Source: Acidimicrobiales bacterium (GTDB lineage Bacteria; Actinomycetota; Acidimicrobiia; Acidimicrobiales; Ilumatobacteraceae). Taken from it: a DNA stretch of 38,945 bases. Positions within the stretch are counted from its first letter, which is position 1; every line of letters begins with the position of its first letter. The translations under genes were made by a program, and so were the position numbers. Below the pieces are notes generated by a model. The model was not told where the DNA came from and ran no database searches. It worked only from the letters and a program-made list of their open reading frames with translations. Positions 9,389 through 17,690 of this stretch are shown here, piece by piece. The stretch lies in the NCBI GenBank assembly GCA_025463415.1, contig JAOBWO010000267.1:1-38945 (forward strand). The letters run 5' to 3'.

Positions 9389-10198
9389 TCATCGCAGCGC
9401 CTCGCCGATCCGACGGACGCGGAGCCCGAGTCCATTCGCCACCGAGCTGTCGAGGACGATGCGCGCCGGGCGGGTCATCCCGGATGCGGCGAGCGTCTCG
9501 GTGCGCAGCCGGTTCGGGTTCATGCCCAGCCAGTTGGCGACGGCGACCGCGAGCTCGGCTCGGCTCAGCACCTCCGGTCCCGCGATGTGGATCGGTCCGT
9601 TGACTTCGGGCATGGCCGCGAGCTGGGCCACGGCCGCGGCGATGTCGGCTGCGTGGGCCGGGCACCGGAACTCGTCGGTGAAGAACGTCGGCGTGGTCTC
9701 GCCGCGCAACGCGCGTTGCACCTCGATCTGCAGCGGCGCCAGGAACTCGGTCGCGTACATCAGCGAGGTGCGCACGATCGCTGCCGCGGGGTTGATGGCA
9801 CGGACCGCCTGCTCGGCCTCCGCCTTCATCCGTCCGTACTCGGTGATCGCGAACGGCTCGTCGCGCTCGGTGTAGGGCGCAGGCCGACCGGCGAACACGA
9901 CGTCGGTCGACAGGTGCACGAGCCGTGCGCCGCACGCGGTGGCCGCCTCGGCGATGTTGCGGCTGCCGTCGACGATCACCCGCCGATCGTCCTTGCGGTA
10001 CGCCAGGTGCACCACCACCGCCGGCTTCCATTCCGTGATCATGTCGAGCACGGCGTCGCGCCGGCAGATGTCGAGCGAGTGCGAGCCCGGAGCCACGATG
10101 TTCCACGTCGCCGCCTGCGGGCTGCGTTGCAGATGGCGACCGAGGAGACCGCCGGCGCCGGTGATGAACGTCAACTTCGCCCGCCGTCCCAGTGCCAC
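9389..10198 (-). CDS. RmlD-like dTDP-4-dehydrorhamnose reductase / NAD(P)-dependent sugar epimerase family protein
   Basis: LTFITGAGGLLGRHL Rossmann motif; DAVLDMITEWKPAVVVHLAYRKDD; LSTDVVFAG; EYGRMKAEAEQ; start codon (GTG) approximate. Confidence 0.82.
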   Translation of the reverse strand: MALGRRAKLTFITGAGGLLGRHLQRSPQAATWNIVAPGSHSLDICRRDAVLDMITEWKPAVVVHLAYRKDDRRVIVDGSRNIAEAATACGARLVHLSTDVVFAGRPAPYTERDEPFAITEYGRMKAEAEQAVRAINPAAAIVRTSLMYATEFLAPLQIEVQRALRGETTPTFFTDEFRCPAHAADIAAAVAQLAAMPEVNGPIHIAGPEVLSRAELAVAVANWLGMNPNRLRTETLAASGMTRPARIVLDSSVANGLGLRVRRIGEALR

Positions 10199-10246
10199 GC
10201 GCTGATGTTGCCACGTGCCGAGACCGCCCGGGTACCGTGAGCATCC

Positions 10247-10972
10247 ATGGTCGATCCGGTCTGCGCCCCCGACCCGGCCTCTGTGGCGAGGCACCCGCAC
10301 CTCGCTGCAGTGGTTCCCGCCGGGTGGGTCCGGGTCGACATGCACAGCCACACGATGTGGAGCGGCGATTCGACGACGACGCCGGAGGAGATCGTGGCCG
10401 CGGTGATCGCGACCGGGATCGACGTGCTGTGCATCACCGACCACAACGCGATCGCGGGAGCCGTCGAACTGGCCGCGATCCTGCCGTGCAGGGTGGTGAT
10501 CGGCGAGGAGTTGAAGACGCACGCCGGCGAGATCATCGGGCTGTTTCTCGACGAGCGGGTGCCGATCGGCGTGCAGCCGGCGGAGGCAGCCGAGCGGATA
10601 CGCGACCAGGGCGGGCTCGTCTACATCCCGCACCCCTTCGATCCCATGCGCCGCAACCTCGCCGAGCCTGCGATGCGCGCGTTGGCCGAAGCCGGTCTGG
10701 TCGATGCGATCGAGGTGATCAACGCGAAGACATCGCTGCCGTCGTTGAACCGGCGCGCAGCCGAGTTCGCGGCTGAGTTCGACCTCGCCGCCGGGGCGGG
10801 CAGCGATGCCCACGTGCCGCTCGCGCTCGGGGCCGCGTACGTCGAGATGCCCGACTTCGACGGCGCGGCCGACTTCCTGGCCAAGCTGCGCCTCGGTCGC
10901 CCCATCGGTCACCACTGGGACCAAGCCCGTCCGTGGTCGCCCCGGATCGTCCCCAGCACCCGGATCCTCTGA
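10247..10972 (+). CDS. PHP-domain metal-dependent phosphoesterase, 241 aa
   Basis: VDMHSHTMWSGDSTTTPEEIVAAVIATGIDVLCITDHNAIAGA and AGSDAHVPLALG. Confidence 0.88.
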   Translation: MVDPVCAPDPASVARHPHLAAVVPAGWVRVDMHSHTMWSGDSTTTPEEIVAAVIATGIDVLCITDHNAIAGAVELAAILPCRVVIGEELKTHAGEIIGLFLDERVPIGVQPAEAAERIRDQGGLVYIPHPFDPMRRNLAEPAMRALAEAGLVDAIEVINAKTSLPSLNRRAAEFAAEFDLAAGAGSDAHVPLALGAAYVEMPDFDGAADFLAKLRLGRPIGHHWDQARPWSPRIVPSTRIL

Positions 10973-11011
10973 CCTCCGACATCCGATGGCCTGTGCTCAG
11001 GGGGCGTCGTA

Positions 11012-11617
11012 TTACGGGCCAGGTGCCGGCGCAGCGCCGGTGCTGAGCGCGACGACCGCGTTGCGCTCGTTGGCCGCTGCTGCGACGGTCGGGGCATCGG
11101 CGAGCGGCACGGCGATGACGACGTCGGTGGCACCGACCTCGACGATGACGGCCGAGCCGGCGATCGCGATGCCTCCGCCGAGTACGGCGGCCGAGTCGCC
11201 CACGGTGAACAGGCCGGGGTTGGCGACGTCAGTGATGTCGATCGCCAACCAGCCATCGGGGATCAGTGCCTGCGGTCCGGTCGAGTCGACGACGTCATCG
11301 CCGACCACGATCTCACCCCGACGGATCCGCTGCGTCGCCGTCGCTTGGGCGGGCACGGCGGCCAGTGCCGACTCCGGGACGAGGGCCTGAGGTACCTCAC
11401 GCGGCTCGACGGCGCCGGCGACGGGATCGCCCGCGACCAGGTCCTTCGTCGCGACGTAGACCGTGGTGGAGTGGCCCCAGGCATCGCGCTCGCGTCGAAC
11501 TCCGGCGAGACCCGACGCGACCGAGCCACCGACGCCGAGCGCGAGGATCCCCACGAGCACCCACCGGATCCACGGCCGCCGAGCCAATTGCATGCGAACG
11601 TTCGCCAACAGCCGCAT
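11012..11617 (-). CDS. SAF-domain (CpaB/RcpC-like) membrane-anchored protein
   Basis: MRLLANVRMQLARRPWIRWVLVGILALG TM anchor, then VYVATKDLVAGDPVAGAVEPREVPQALVPESAL SAF-like segment. Confidence 0.72.
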   Translation of the reverse strand: MRLLANVRMQLARRPWIRWVLVGILALGVGGSVASGLAGVRRERDAWGHSTTVYVATKDLVAGDPVAGAVEPREVPQALVPESALAAVPAQATATQRIRRGEIVVGDDVVDSTGPQALIPDGWLAIDITDVANPGLFTVGDSAAVLGGGIAIAGSAVIVEVGATDVVIAVPLADAPTVAAAANERNAVVALSTGAAPAPGP

Positions 11618-11705
11618 CGCGCGACCCCTCTCGTGTGCTGCCGAACCGGCAGGGAGACGTTGGGGGAAGGCGGTGGGGAAAGGTGTCGACGAGCCGTTGG
11701 CGAGG

Positions 11706-12095
11706 TCAGTCGCTGCTGGCGGCCTTGGCCGGCGCGGCGGCCGGTGTGCTGGTGCTCGACGACGACTCGCCCGACGAGGGCTTGGCCGATGACGACTTGG
11801 CCGGCGTGTCGCTGCTGGACGACGAGCTGTCGGAGGACGACGAGCTGCTGGACGCGTCGCCGGAGGCCGAGCCGGCAGCGGTGGACGAGCCGGACGTGCT
11901 GGAACCTCCGCGGCTGTCGGTCTTGTAGAAACCGCCACCCTTGAAGGACACGCCGACGGGGAGGAAGACCTTCTTGACCGGCATCGTCTCGCCGCTGGCG
12001 GGGTGCACTGCCTCGGTGAGCGCATCGTCGCTGAAGGCCTGCTGGACTTCGATCGTCTCACCGGTGTCGATGAACTTGTAGACGTAAGTGGGCAT
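11706..12095 (-). CDS. FmdB/Ruc (Rv0991c)-family serine-rich protein lacking the zinc-ribbon cysteines, 129 aa
   Basis: MPTYVYKFIDTGETIEVQQAFSDDALTEAVHPASGETMPVKKVFLPVGVSFKGGGFYKTDSRGGSST...SSSSSSDSSSSSSD; FmdB scaffold followed by a Ser-rich tail; adjacent to galU. Confidence 0.82.
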   Translation of the reverse strand: MPTYVYKFIDTGETIEVQQAFSDDALTEAVHPASGETMPVKKVFLPVGVSFKGGGFYKTDSRGGSSTSGSSTAAGSASGDASSSSSSSDSSSSSSDTPAKSSSAKPSSGESSSSTSTPAAAPAKAASSD

Positions 12096-12171
12096 GTCCT
12101 GGTCTCTCCGACGGCGCAAGCACTCGACGTTTGCGAGCGCCAACGATAGCGGCTTTGTAGGCTGGCGACCC

Positions 12172-13056
12172 ATGCGAGTACGTACGGCCGTCATCCCCGC
12201 CGCCGGCCTCGGCACCCGGTTCCTGCCGGCCACCAAGGCCGTTCCCAAAGAGCTCCTCCCGATCATCGATGTGCCCGCATTGCAGCTGGTCATCGACGAA
12301 GCCGTCGGGGCCGGCATCGATCACGTCGTCATCGTCAACAGCCGCAGCAAGCCGTCGATCGAGGCATACTTCGCCGATTCACCTACCGTCATCGAGAAGT
12401 TGATCTCCAGCGGCCGGGCCGAGATGGCCGAGCGGCTGCAGGCGATCGGGCGCGACGTGCGGATCAGCTTCGCCTACCAGGACGATCCCCGCGGCCTCGG
12501 TCATGCGGTCGGCTGCGCTCGCGACGCGGTCGGCGACGAGCCCTTCGCCGTGCTGCTGCCCGACGAGTTGATGGGCACGAGCGAGCTCCTCGCCGCGATG
12601 TGCGAGGTGTGCGTGTCCACCGGCGGCAGCGTGGTGGGGCTGAAGCGGGTCCCGCTCGAGGACGTCAGCGCGTACGGCGTGATCACACCCCGCGGCGAGA
12701 TCGATGCCGACGGCGTGATCGCGATCGCCGACCTCGTCGAGAAGCCTGCCGTGGCCGACGCGCCGAGCGACCTGATCATCATCGGCCGGTACGTGCTGAC
12801 GCCGGATGTGTTCGACGCGATCGCCGAGCTGCGCCCCGGCGCCGGCGGCGAGCTGCAGCTCACGGATGCGTTGCGGGTCCAGGCCGCCTCGCGGCCATTC
12901 CACGGCGTGCTCCGCGACGTGCGCCGGTTCGACACCGGGAACCCGATCGGCTGGCTGGGCGCCGTCGTCGAGATCGCGCTCGAGCACCCGACCTACGGCC
13001 CGGGCATCCGCGCCGAGCTGGAGCGCCTGCTCGGCAACGGAGCGCCTCCGCGCTAA
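12172..13056 (+). CDS. galU: UTP--glucose-1-phosphate uridylyltransferase
   Basis: MRVRTAVIPAAGLGTRFLPATKAVPKELLPIIDVPALQLVIDEAVGAGIDHVVIV is canonical for GalU. Confidence 0.95.
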   Translation: MRVRTAVIPAAGLGTRFLPATKAVPKELLPIIDVPALQLVIDEAVGAGIDHVVIVNSRSKPSIEAYFADSPTVIEKLISSGRAEMAERLQAIGRDVRISFAYQDDPRGLGHAVGCARDAVGDEPFAVLLPDELMGTSELLAAMCEVCVSTGGSVVGLKRVPLEDVSAYGVITPRGEIDADGVIAIADLVEKPAVADAPSDLIIIGRYVLTPDVFDAIAELRPGAGGELQLTDALRVQAASRPFHGVLRDVRRFDTGNPIGWLGAVVEIALEHPTYGPGIRAELERLLGNGAPPR

Positions 13057-13673
13057 CGGACCCGGCGGAACAGCGTCGGGTAGTCGCGCACGAGGCCGTG
13101 CTCGTCGACGTCGAACTCCTGGGCCCAACCGGTGGAGAGTTGTTGAAACCTCCAGTGGTGCTCGCCGATGCGCGTGTAGCGCTGGCGATCGGGGCGGACG
13201 TCGAGGGTCTCGACGTCGACGTACGCAACGGTGATGTCGGCCGAGTCCCCGACGTGCAGCGGGAGGCGGCGGATCGGCAGCGTGTTGGTGAAGGGGGTGC
13301 ACGCGAGGTCGAGGTCGATGCAGCCGTCGAGCTCGGGCCGATGTGCGCCGTTCATCTCACCCCACCGGCCATGACCATCGGTGCCGAGCCACAGGTCGGG
13401 GTCGTCCATGTCTCGGAACAGCAGGAACTGGCGCACTTGCCACGTCGGCGAGATCCTCAGGATGTAGTGGATCTGCTCGCGTCCGACGACGCCCGACGCC
13501 GTCCAGGCCTCGTTCTCCCACGTGATCGTGAGCTCCTCCGTGACGTCATGGCTCGACTCGTCATCGCTCGACTCGTCATCGCTCGACTCGTGCACGTTCG
13601 AGTCGGCATCCCAAGGCGTCCAGCGCGCGACGTGGCCGTCGGAAGAGAACGATGGGTAGCTCGGCGCGACCAT
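13053..13673 (-). CDS. Putative glycolipid-binding protein (PF06475/DUF1089-like), 206 aa
   Basis: DGHGRWGEMNGAHRPELDGCIDLDLACTPFTNTLPIRRLPLHVGDSADITVAYVDVETLDVRPDRQRYTRI matches the family signature. Confidence 0.8.
   Translation of the reverse strand: MVAPSYPSFSSDGHVARWTPWDADSNVHESSDDESSDDESSHDVTEELTITWENEAWTASGVVGREQIHYILRISPTWQVRQFLLFRDMDDPDLWLGTDGHGRWGEMNGAHRPELDGCIDLDLACTPFTNTLPIRRLPLHVGDSADITVAYVDVETLDVRPDRQRYTRIGEHHWRFQQLSTGWAQEFDVDEHGLVRDYPTLFRRVR
13551..13595. repeat. 15-bp in-frame tandem repeat, about 3 units
   Basis: GCTCGACTCGTCATC x2, then GCTCGACTCGTGCAC; encodes ESSDDESSDDESS in the glycolipid-binding protein. Confidence 0.9.
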
Positions 13674-13724
13674 GTGTCGAGTCTCGCAGACGATCCCGAA
13701 GATCGCAGCCGGTACCGTGCACGC

Positions 13725-14960
13725 ATGGACCGGTTGCGCGTCTCGATCGTCGAAGCCCGCGAGCTCGTGTTGGCCGAGTGCCCTCGGCTCGCGCCGGTGA
13801 CGGTCGAGCTCGCCGACGCGATCGGCCGCGTGCTGGCGGTGGACATCGTCTCCCCGGAAGACGTGCCGCCGTTCGCGAACAGCGCGCTCGACGGCTACGC
13901 GGTGCTGGCCGCAGATGTGGCGACGGTCCCCGTCGAGTTGCCGGTGGTCGCGGAGATCGCTGCCGGTGCGGCGGCAGACCGCCCCCTCGCACCGGGCGAG
14001 GCGATCCGGATCATGACGGGCGCTCCCGTGCCGGCCGGGGCGGATGCGATCGTGCTCGTCGAGCGCACCGAGCGCCTGGATGGCGGTGCACGCGTCCGCA
14101 TCCACGAGACCGTCCGCTCCGGTCAGGCCGTACGCGGCGCGGGCGACGACATCGCCGTCGGCAGCACGGTGTTCACGGCTGGCACGGTGGTGCGGCCTGC
14201 AGTCGCCGGCGTGCTGGCCAGCGTCAACGCACGGTCGTTCCCGGCAGTCCCTGCGGCACGCGTTGCCGTGCTCTCCACGGGCGACGAGCTGATCGACGAC
14301 GGCAGTCCGCTCGGGCCGGGCCAGATCCGCGAGAGCAACAAGACGATGCTGCTCGCACTCGTCGCCGAGACCGGCGCCACGGCCGTCGACTTCGGCGTCA
14401 TCCGAGACGACGAAGCCGCGCTCGAAGTCGCGCTGCGCGCGGCCACCGACACCTGCGACATCGTGATCACCAGCGGCGGCGTCAGCATGGGCGACTATGA
14501 CGTGGTCAAGGCCGTGTTGTCGCGCATCGCCGAGATGACCTGGCTGGAGATCGCGATCAAGCCGGCCAAGCCCTTCGCGTTCGGACGTTTGCGCCGCGCC
14601 GACGGCCGGCCGGTGCCCATCCTCGGATTGCCGGGCAACCCGGTGTCGTCGCTGGTCAGCTTCGAGCTCCTCGCCCGCCCGGCGCTCCGTCAGATGATGG
14701 GCCACACCGAGCCGCTGCTCCGCCAGAGCATCGTCGCGGTCGCCGACACCCCGCTGCGCCGTTCCACCGACGGCAAGGTGCACTACCAGCGGCTGCACGG
14801 CGGGTTCGGCGCGGACGGCCGGTACCACGTCAGCGCGGGCGGGCCGCAAGGCAGCCATCAGCTGGCGGCCTCCGCCGTGGCGAACGCGCTGGCCGAGCTG
14901 CCCGACGGCGACGGCGTGGCGGCAGGCTCCGACGTGCTCGTCTACCTGCTCTCCTCCTGA
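13725..14960 (+). CDS. moeA: Molybdopterin molybdotransferase MoeA
   Basis: MDRLRVSIVEARELVLAECPRLAPVTVELADAIGRVLAVDIVSPEDVPPFANSALDGYAV; STGDELIDDGSPLGPGQIRESN; ITSGGVSMGDYDVVK. Confidence 0.95.
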   Translation: MDRLRVSIVEARELVLAECPRLAPVTVELADAIGRVLAVDIVSPEDVPPFANSALDGYAVLAADVATVPVELPVVAEIAAGAAADRPLAPGEAIRIMTGAPVPAGADAIVLVERTERLDGGARVRIHETVRSGQAVRGAGDDIAVGSTVFTAGTVVRPAVAGVLASVNARSFPAVPAARVAVLSTGDELIDDGSPLGPGQIRESNKTMLLALVAETGATAVDFGVIRDDEAALEVALRAATDTCDIVITSGGVSMGDYDVVKAVLSRIAEMTWLEIAIKPAKPFAFGRLRRADGRPVPILGLPGNPVSSLVSFELLARPALRQMMGHTEPLLRQSIVAVADTPLRRSTDGKVHYQRLHGGFGADGRYHVSAGGPQGSHQLAASAVANALAELPDGDGVAAGSDVLVYLLSS

Positions 14961-14978
14961 GCGGCGTAGCCTGACCTG

Positions 14979-15998
14979 ATGGATCTCGTCGATCCCTTCG
15001 GGCGCACAATTCGAGACCTTCGCATCTCCGTCACTGACCGGTGCAACTTTCGCTGCACCTACTGCATGCCCGAGGAGGGGATGAAGTGGCTGCCGCGCAC
15101 CGACGTCCTCACGTTCGAGGAGATGGAACGGCTGGCGCGGATCTTCGTCGAACGGTTCGAGGTCGACGGTCTCCGCCTGACAGGTGGCGAGCCGACGGTG
15201 CGCGCCCACCTGCCTGTCCTGGTCCGCAAGCTCGCCCAGCTGCGTGTTCCCGCCACATCGGCCTCGCCGCACGCCGGCAGGAAGCCCGATCTGTCGATCA
15301 CCACCAACGGTTCGTCGTTCCGCCTCCTCGCCCACGAGCTGCGCGACGCCGGCCTGGACCGCGTCAACATCAGCCTCGACACGCTGCAGCGCGAGAAGTT
15401 CCAGCGGATGACCCGTCGTGACGAGCTGGAGCGTGTGCTCGACGGCATCGAGGCCGCGAAGGAAGCCGGCTTCTCGCCGGTGAAGATCAACGCGGTCATC
15501 GAGCGCGGCACCAACGACGACGAGATCGTCGATCTCGCCAGGTTCGGCCGAGAGCACGATGTCGAGGTCCGGTTCATCGAGTTCATGCCGCTCGATGCCT
15601 CGGGTCACTGGATCAACGACAGCGTCGTCACCCAGGATGAGATCGTCGAGAAGATCCATGCGGTGCACCCGATCGAGCAGATGCCGGCGCGGGGCACAGC
15701 TCCGGCGGACCGGTGGCGCTACCTCGACGGCGCGGGCACGATCGGGATCATCCCCACGATCAGCCATCCGTTCTGCGGCGACTGCGATCGCGTCCGTCTC
15801 ACGGCCGACGGCAACTTCCGCACCTGTCTCTTCGCCACCGACGAGTTCGGCTTGCTGCCGATGATGCGTCGGGGCGGCAGCGACGACGACCTCGCCGCAG
15901 AGATCCAACGTGCGGTCGGCACGAAGTGGGCCGGCCACCAGATCAACCAGGTCAACTTCATCCGCCCGAGCCGCTCGATGAGCCAGATCGGCGGCTGA
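14979..15998 (+). CDS. moaA: GTP 3',8-cyclase MoaA (radical SAM)
   Basis: LVDPFGRTIRDLRISVTDRCNFRCTYCMPEEG (CxxxCxxC), LRLTGGEPTVR; C-terminal cluster FCGDCDRVRLTADGNFRTCLF. Confidence 0.97.
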   Translation: MDLVDPFGRTIRDLRISVTDRCNFRCTYCMPEEGMKWLPRTDVLTFEEMERLARIFVERFEVDGLRLTGGEPTVRAHLPVLVRKLAQLRVPATSASPHAGRKPDLSITTNGSSFRLLAHELRDAGLDRVNISLDTLQREKFQRMTRRDELERVLDGIEAAKEAGFSPVKINAVIERGTNDDEIVDLARFGREHDVEVRFIEFMPLDASGHWINDSVVTQDEIVEKIHAVHPIEQMPARGTAPADRWRYLDGAGTIGIIPTISHPFCGDCDRVRLTADGNFRTCLFATDEFGLLPMMRRGGSDDDLAAEIQRAVGTKWAGHQINQVNFIRPSRSMSQIGG

Positions 15999-16002
15999 CC
16001 GC

Positions 16003-17010
16003 ATGCGCCGTGCAGCCCGCGCCGCTGGTTTCGCCGGCGCCGTGGTGGTGCTCGGCGGCGCTGCTGTCGCCGCGCTCGCGGCACCCTCCCTCACCGCCAT
16101 CTCCACGGCTGCGATGGTGAGCGCACAGGCCCAGCGGGTCACCCCGCCGACGTCGTCGGGTACGTCACCCACGCTCGGGGGCTGCGCGATGTACCCGCCG
16201 GACAACCCGTGGAACATGCGCGTCGACTCGCTGCCGTTGCGGGCGGGCTCCGCCCAGACCATCGCGAAGATCCTGTCGATCGGCAACACCACGCTCCACC
16301 CGGACTTCGGAGAGAACCCGGACTACGGCATTCCGTACGTCGTGGTCCCCGCGACCCAGCCACCGGTGCCGATCGTCTTCCGCGGCAACGGCGCCGACGA
16401 GAGCGATCCTGGCCCGTACCCCGTCCCGCCCGACGCTCCCGTCGAAGGTGGCGGCATCGGCGATGCACACGTGCTCGTCCTCCAGCAGGGCAGCTGTCGG
16501 CTGTACGAGCTCGACGAAGCCGTGCGCCAGGGCGCGGGCTGGCTCGCCAGCTGGGGAGCCGAGTTCGATCTGACCTCCAACGCGCTCCGTCCGCTGGGCT
16601 GGACCAGTGCCGACGCTGCGGGGCTGCCGATCCTGCTCGGACTCGTGCGCTACGACGAGGTCGCGGCCGGTCACATCGACCACGCGATCCGCGTCACGTT
16701 CTCCCAGACGCAACGCGCGTACATCCTCCCGGCCACGCATGTCGCCTCCAGCCGCACCGATCCGACGCTGCCGCCGATGGGCCTTCGGCTGCGACTCACG
16801 GCTGGCTACGACCTCAGTGGCCTGCACGGGCAGGCACTGGTGATCGCCACGGCGATGAAGCGGTATGGGCTGATCGTGGCGGACAACGGCAGCAACTGGT
16901 ACTTCCAGGGTGCCCCCAGCACGGGTTGGAACGACGACGACCTCAACCAGCTCAAGGGCATTCCCGGATCAGCGTTCGAGGTCGTCGACACGGGTCCGAC
17001 GCGCGGCTGA
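16003..17010 (+). CDS. Conserved secreted protein of unknown function, 335 aa
   Basis: N-terminal signal/TM segment; internal ESDPGPYPVPPDAPVEGGG, LTSNALRPLGWTSADAAGLPILLGLVRYDEV and MKRYGLIVADNGSNWYF segments look conserved; no assigned domain recognised. Confidence 0.75.
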   Translation: MRRAARAAGFAGAVVVLGGAAVAALAAPSLTAISTAAMVSAQAQRVTPPTSSGTSPTLGGCAMYPPDNPWNMRVDSLPLRAGSAQTIAKILSIGNTTLHPDFGENPDYGIPYVVVPATQPPVPIVFRGNGADESDPGPYPVPPDAPVEGGGIGDAHVLVLQQGSCRLYELDEAVRQGAGWLASWGAEFDLTSNALRPLGWTSADAAGLPILLGLVRYDEVAAGHIDHAIRVTFSQTQRAYILPATHVASSRTDPTLPPMGLRLRLTAGYDLSGLHGQALVIATAMKRYGLIVADNGSNWYFQGAPSTGWNDDDLNQLKGIPGSAFEVVDTGPTRG

Positions 17011-17074
17011 GACGCGTCCGTCACAGCGAGGGTGCACCAAGCGCGGCACCGGAGGTCACTACGCTGTCCGACGG

Positions 17075-17590
17075 ATGTCTGATCTCTCCTTCACCCACCT
17101 CGACCCCATGGGTCGGGCACGCATGGTCGATGTCACGCCGAAGGAGCCGACGCATCGCCGTGCGGTCGCCCGGTGCATCGTCTCCATGCAGCCCGAGACC
17201 ACCGCTGCCGTTGCGAATCGCGAGGTGAAGAAGGGCGACGTCCTCGCCGTCGCCCGTGTCGCCGGCATCCAGGCCGCGAAGCGGACCTCCGACGTGATCC
17301 CGCTGTGCCACCCGTTGCTGGTTGGTTCCGTGTCGATCAACTTCGAGATCGGCGACGACCACATCGCGATCGAAGCCCAGGTCGACACGGTGGATCGCAC
17401 CGGTGTCGAGATGGAAGCACTGCATGCGTGTTCGGTGGCCGCGCTGACGATCTACGACATGTGCAAGTCGGCCGACAAGGGCATGGTCATCGGCGAGCTG
17501 GCCTTGTGGGAGAAGACCGGTGGCCGATCAGGGGTGTACCGCAGGGGTGGCGACGTTGCTGCTACCGTGACGAATGTTGTACAATCGTAA
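17075..17590 (+). CDS. moaC: Cyclic pyranopterin monophosphate synthase MoaC
   Basis: MSDLSFTHLDPMGRARMVDVTPKEPTHRRAVARC...RTSDVIPLCHPLLVGSVSINF...VEMEALHACSVAALTIYDMCKSADKGMVI. Confidence 0.97.
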   Translation: MSDLSFTHLDPMGRARMVDVTPKEPTHRRAVARCIVSMQPETTAAVANREVKKGDVLAVARVAGIQAAKRTSDVIPLCHPLLVGSVSINFEIGDDHIAIEAQVDTVDRTGVEMEALHACSVAALTIYDMCKSADKGMVIGELALWEKTGGRSGVYRRGGDVAATVTNVVQS

Positions 17591-17601
17591 TGTTATTACG
17601 A
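17577..17601. promoter_or_regulatory. Candidate promoter/operator: TACAAT -10-like hexamer abutting a 7-bp inverted repeat
   Basis: TTGTACAA palindrome followed by TCGTAAT-GTT-ATTACGA in the only clearly AT-rich stretch of this area, spanning the moaC stop; upstream of the 17691 ORF. Confidence 0.4.
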
Positions 17602-17690
17602 ACTCGTAACCACCCGATCGGGTGCGGTGACGACCTCGCAATGCCTCTTCTCATCATGACCAACACCTCTCTCACGACAAGCGGTGAACA

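Noticed and set aside
11750-11900. Repetitive GACGACGAGCTG/TCG-rich tract as a repeat element
   Set aside because: Explained by the Ser-rich tail of the FmdB/Ruc-like protein; common disordered-tail composition.
13053-16292. 1079-aa minus-strand ORF across moeA and moaA
   Set aside because: Only its C-terminal ~206 aa (13053..13673) is real; the rest is antisense to moeA/moaA and has the Arg/Asp/His-rich composition of GC-rich shadow frames.
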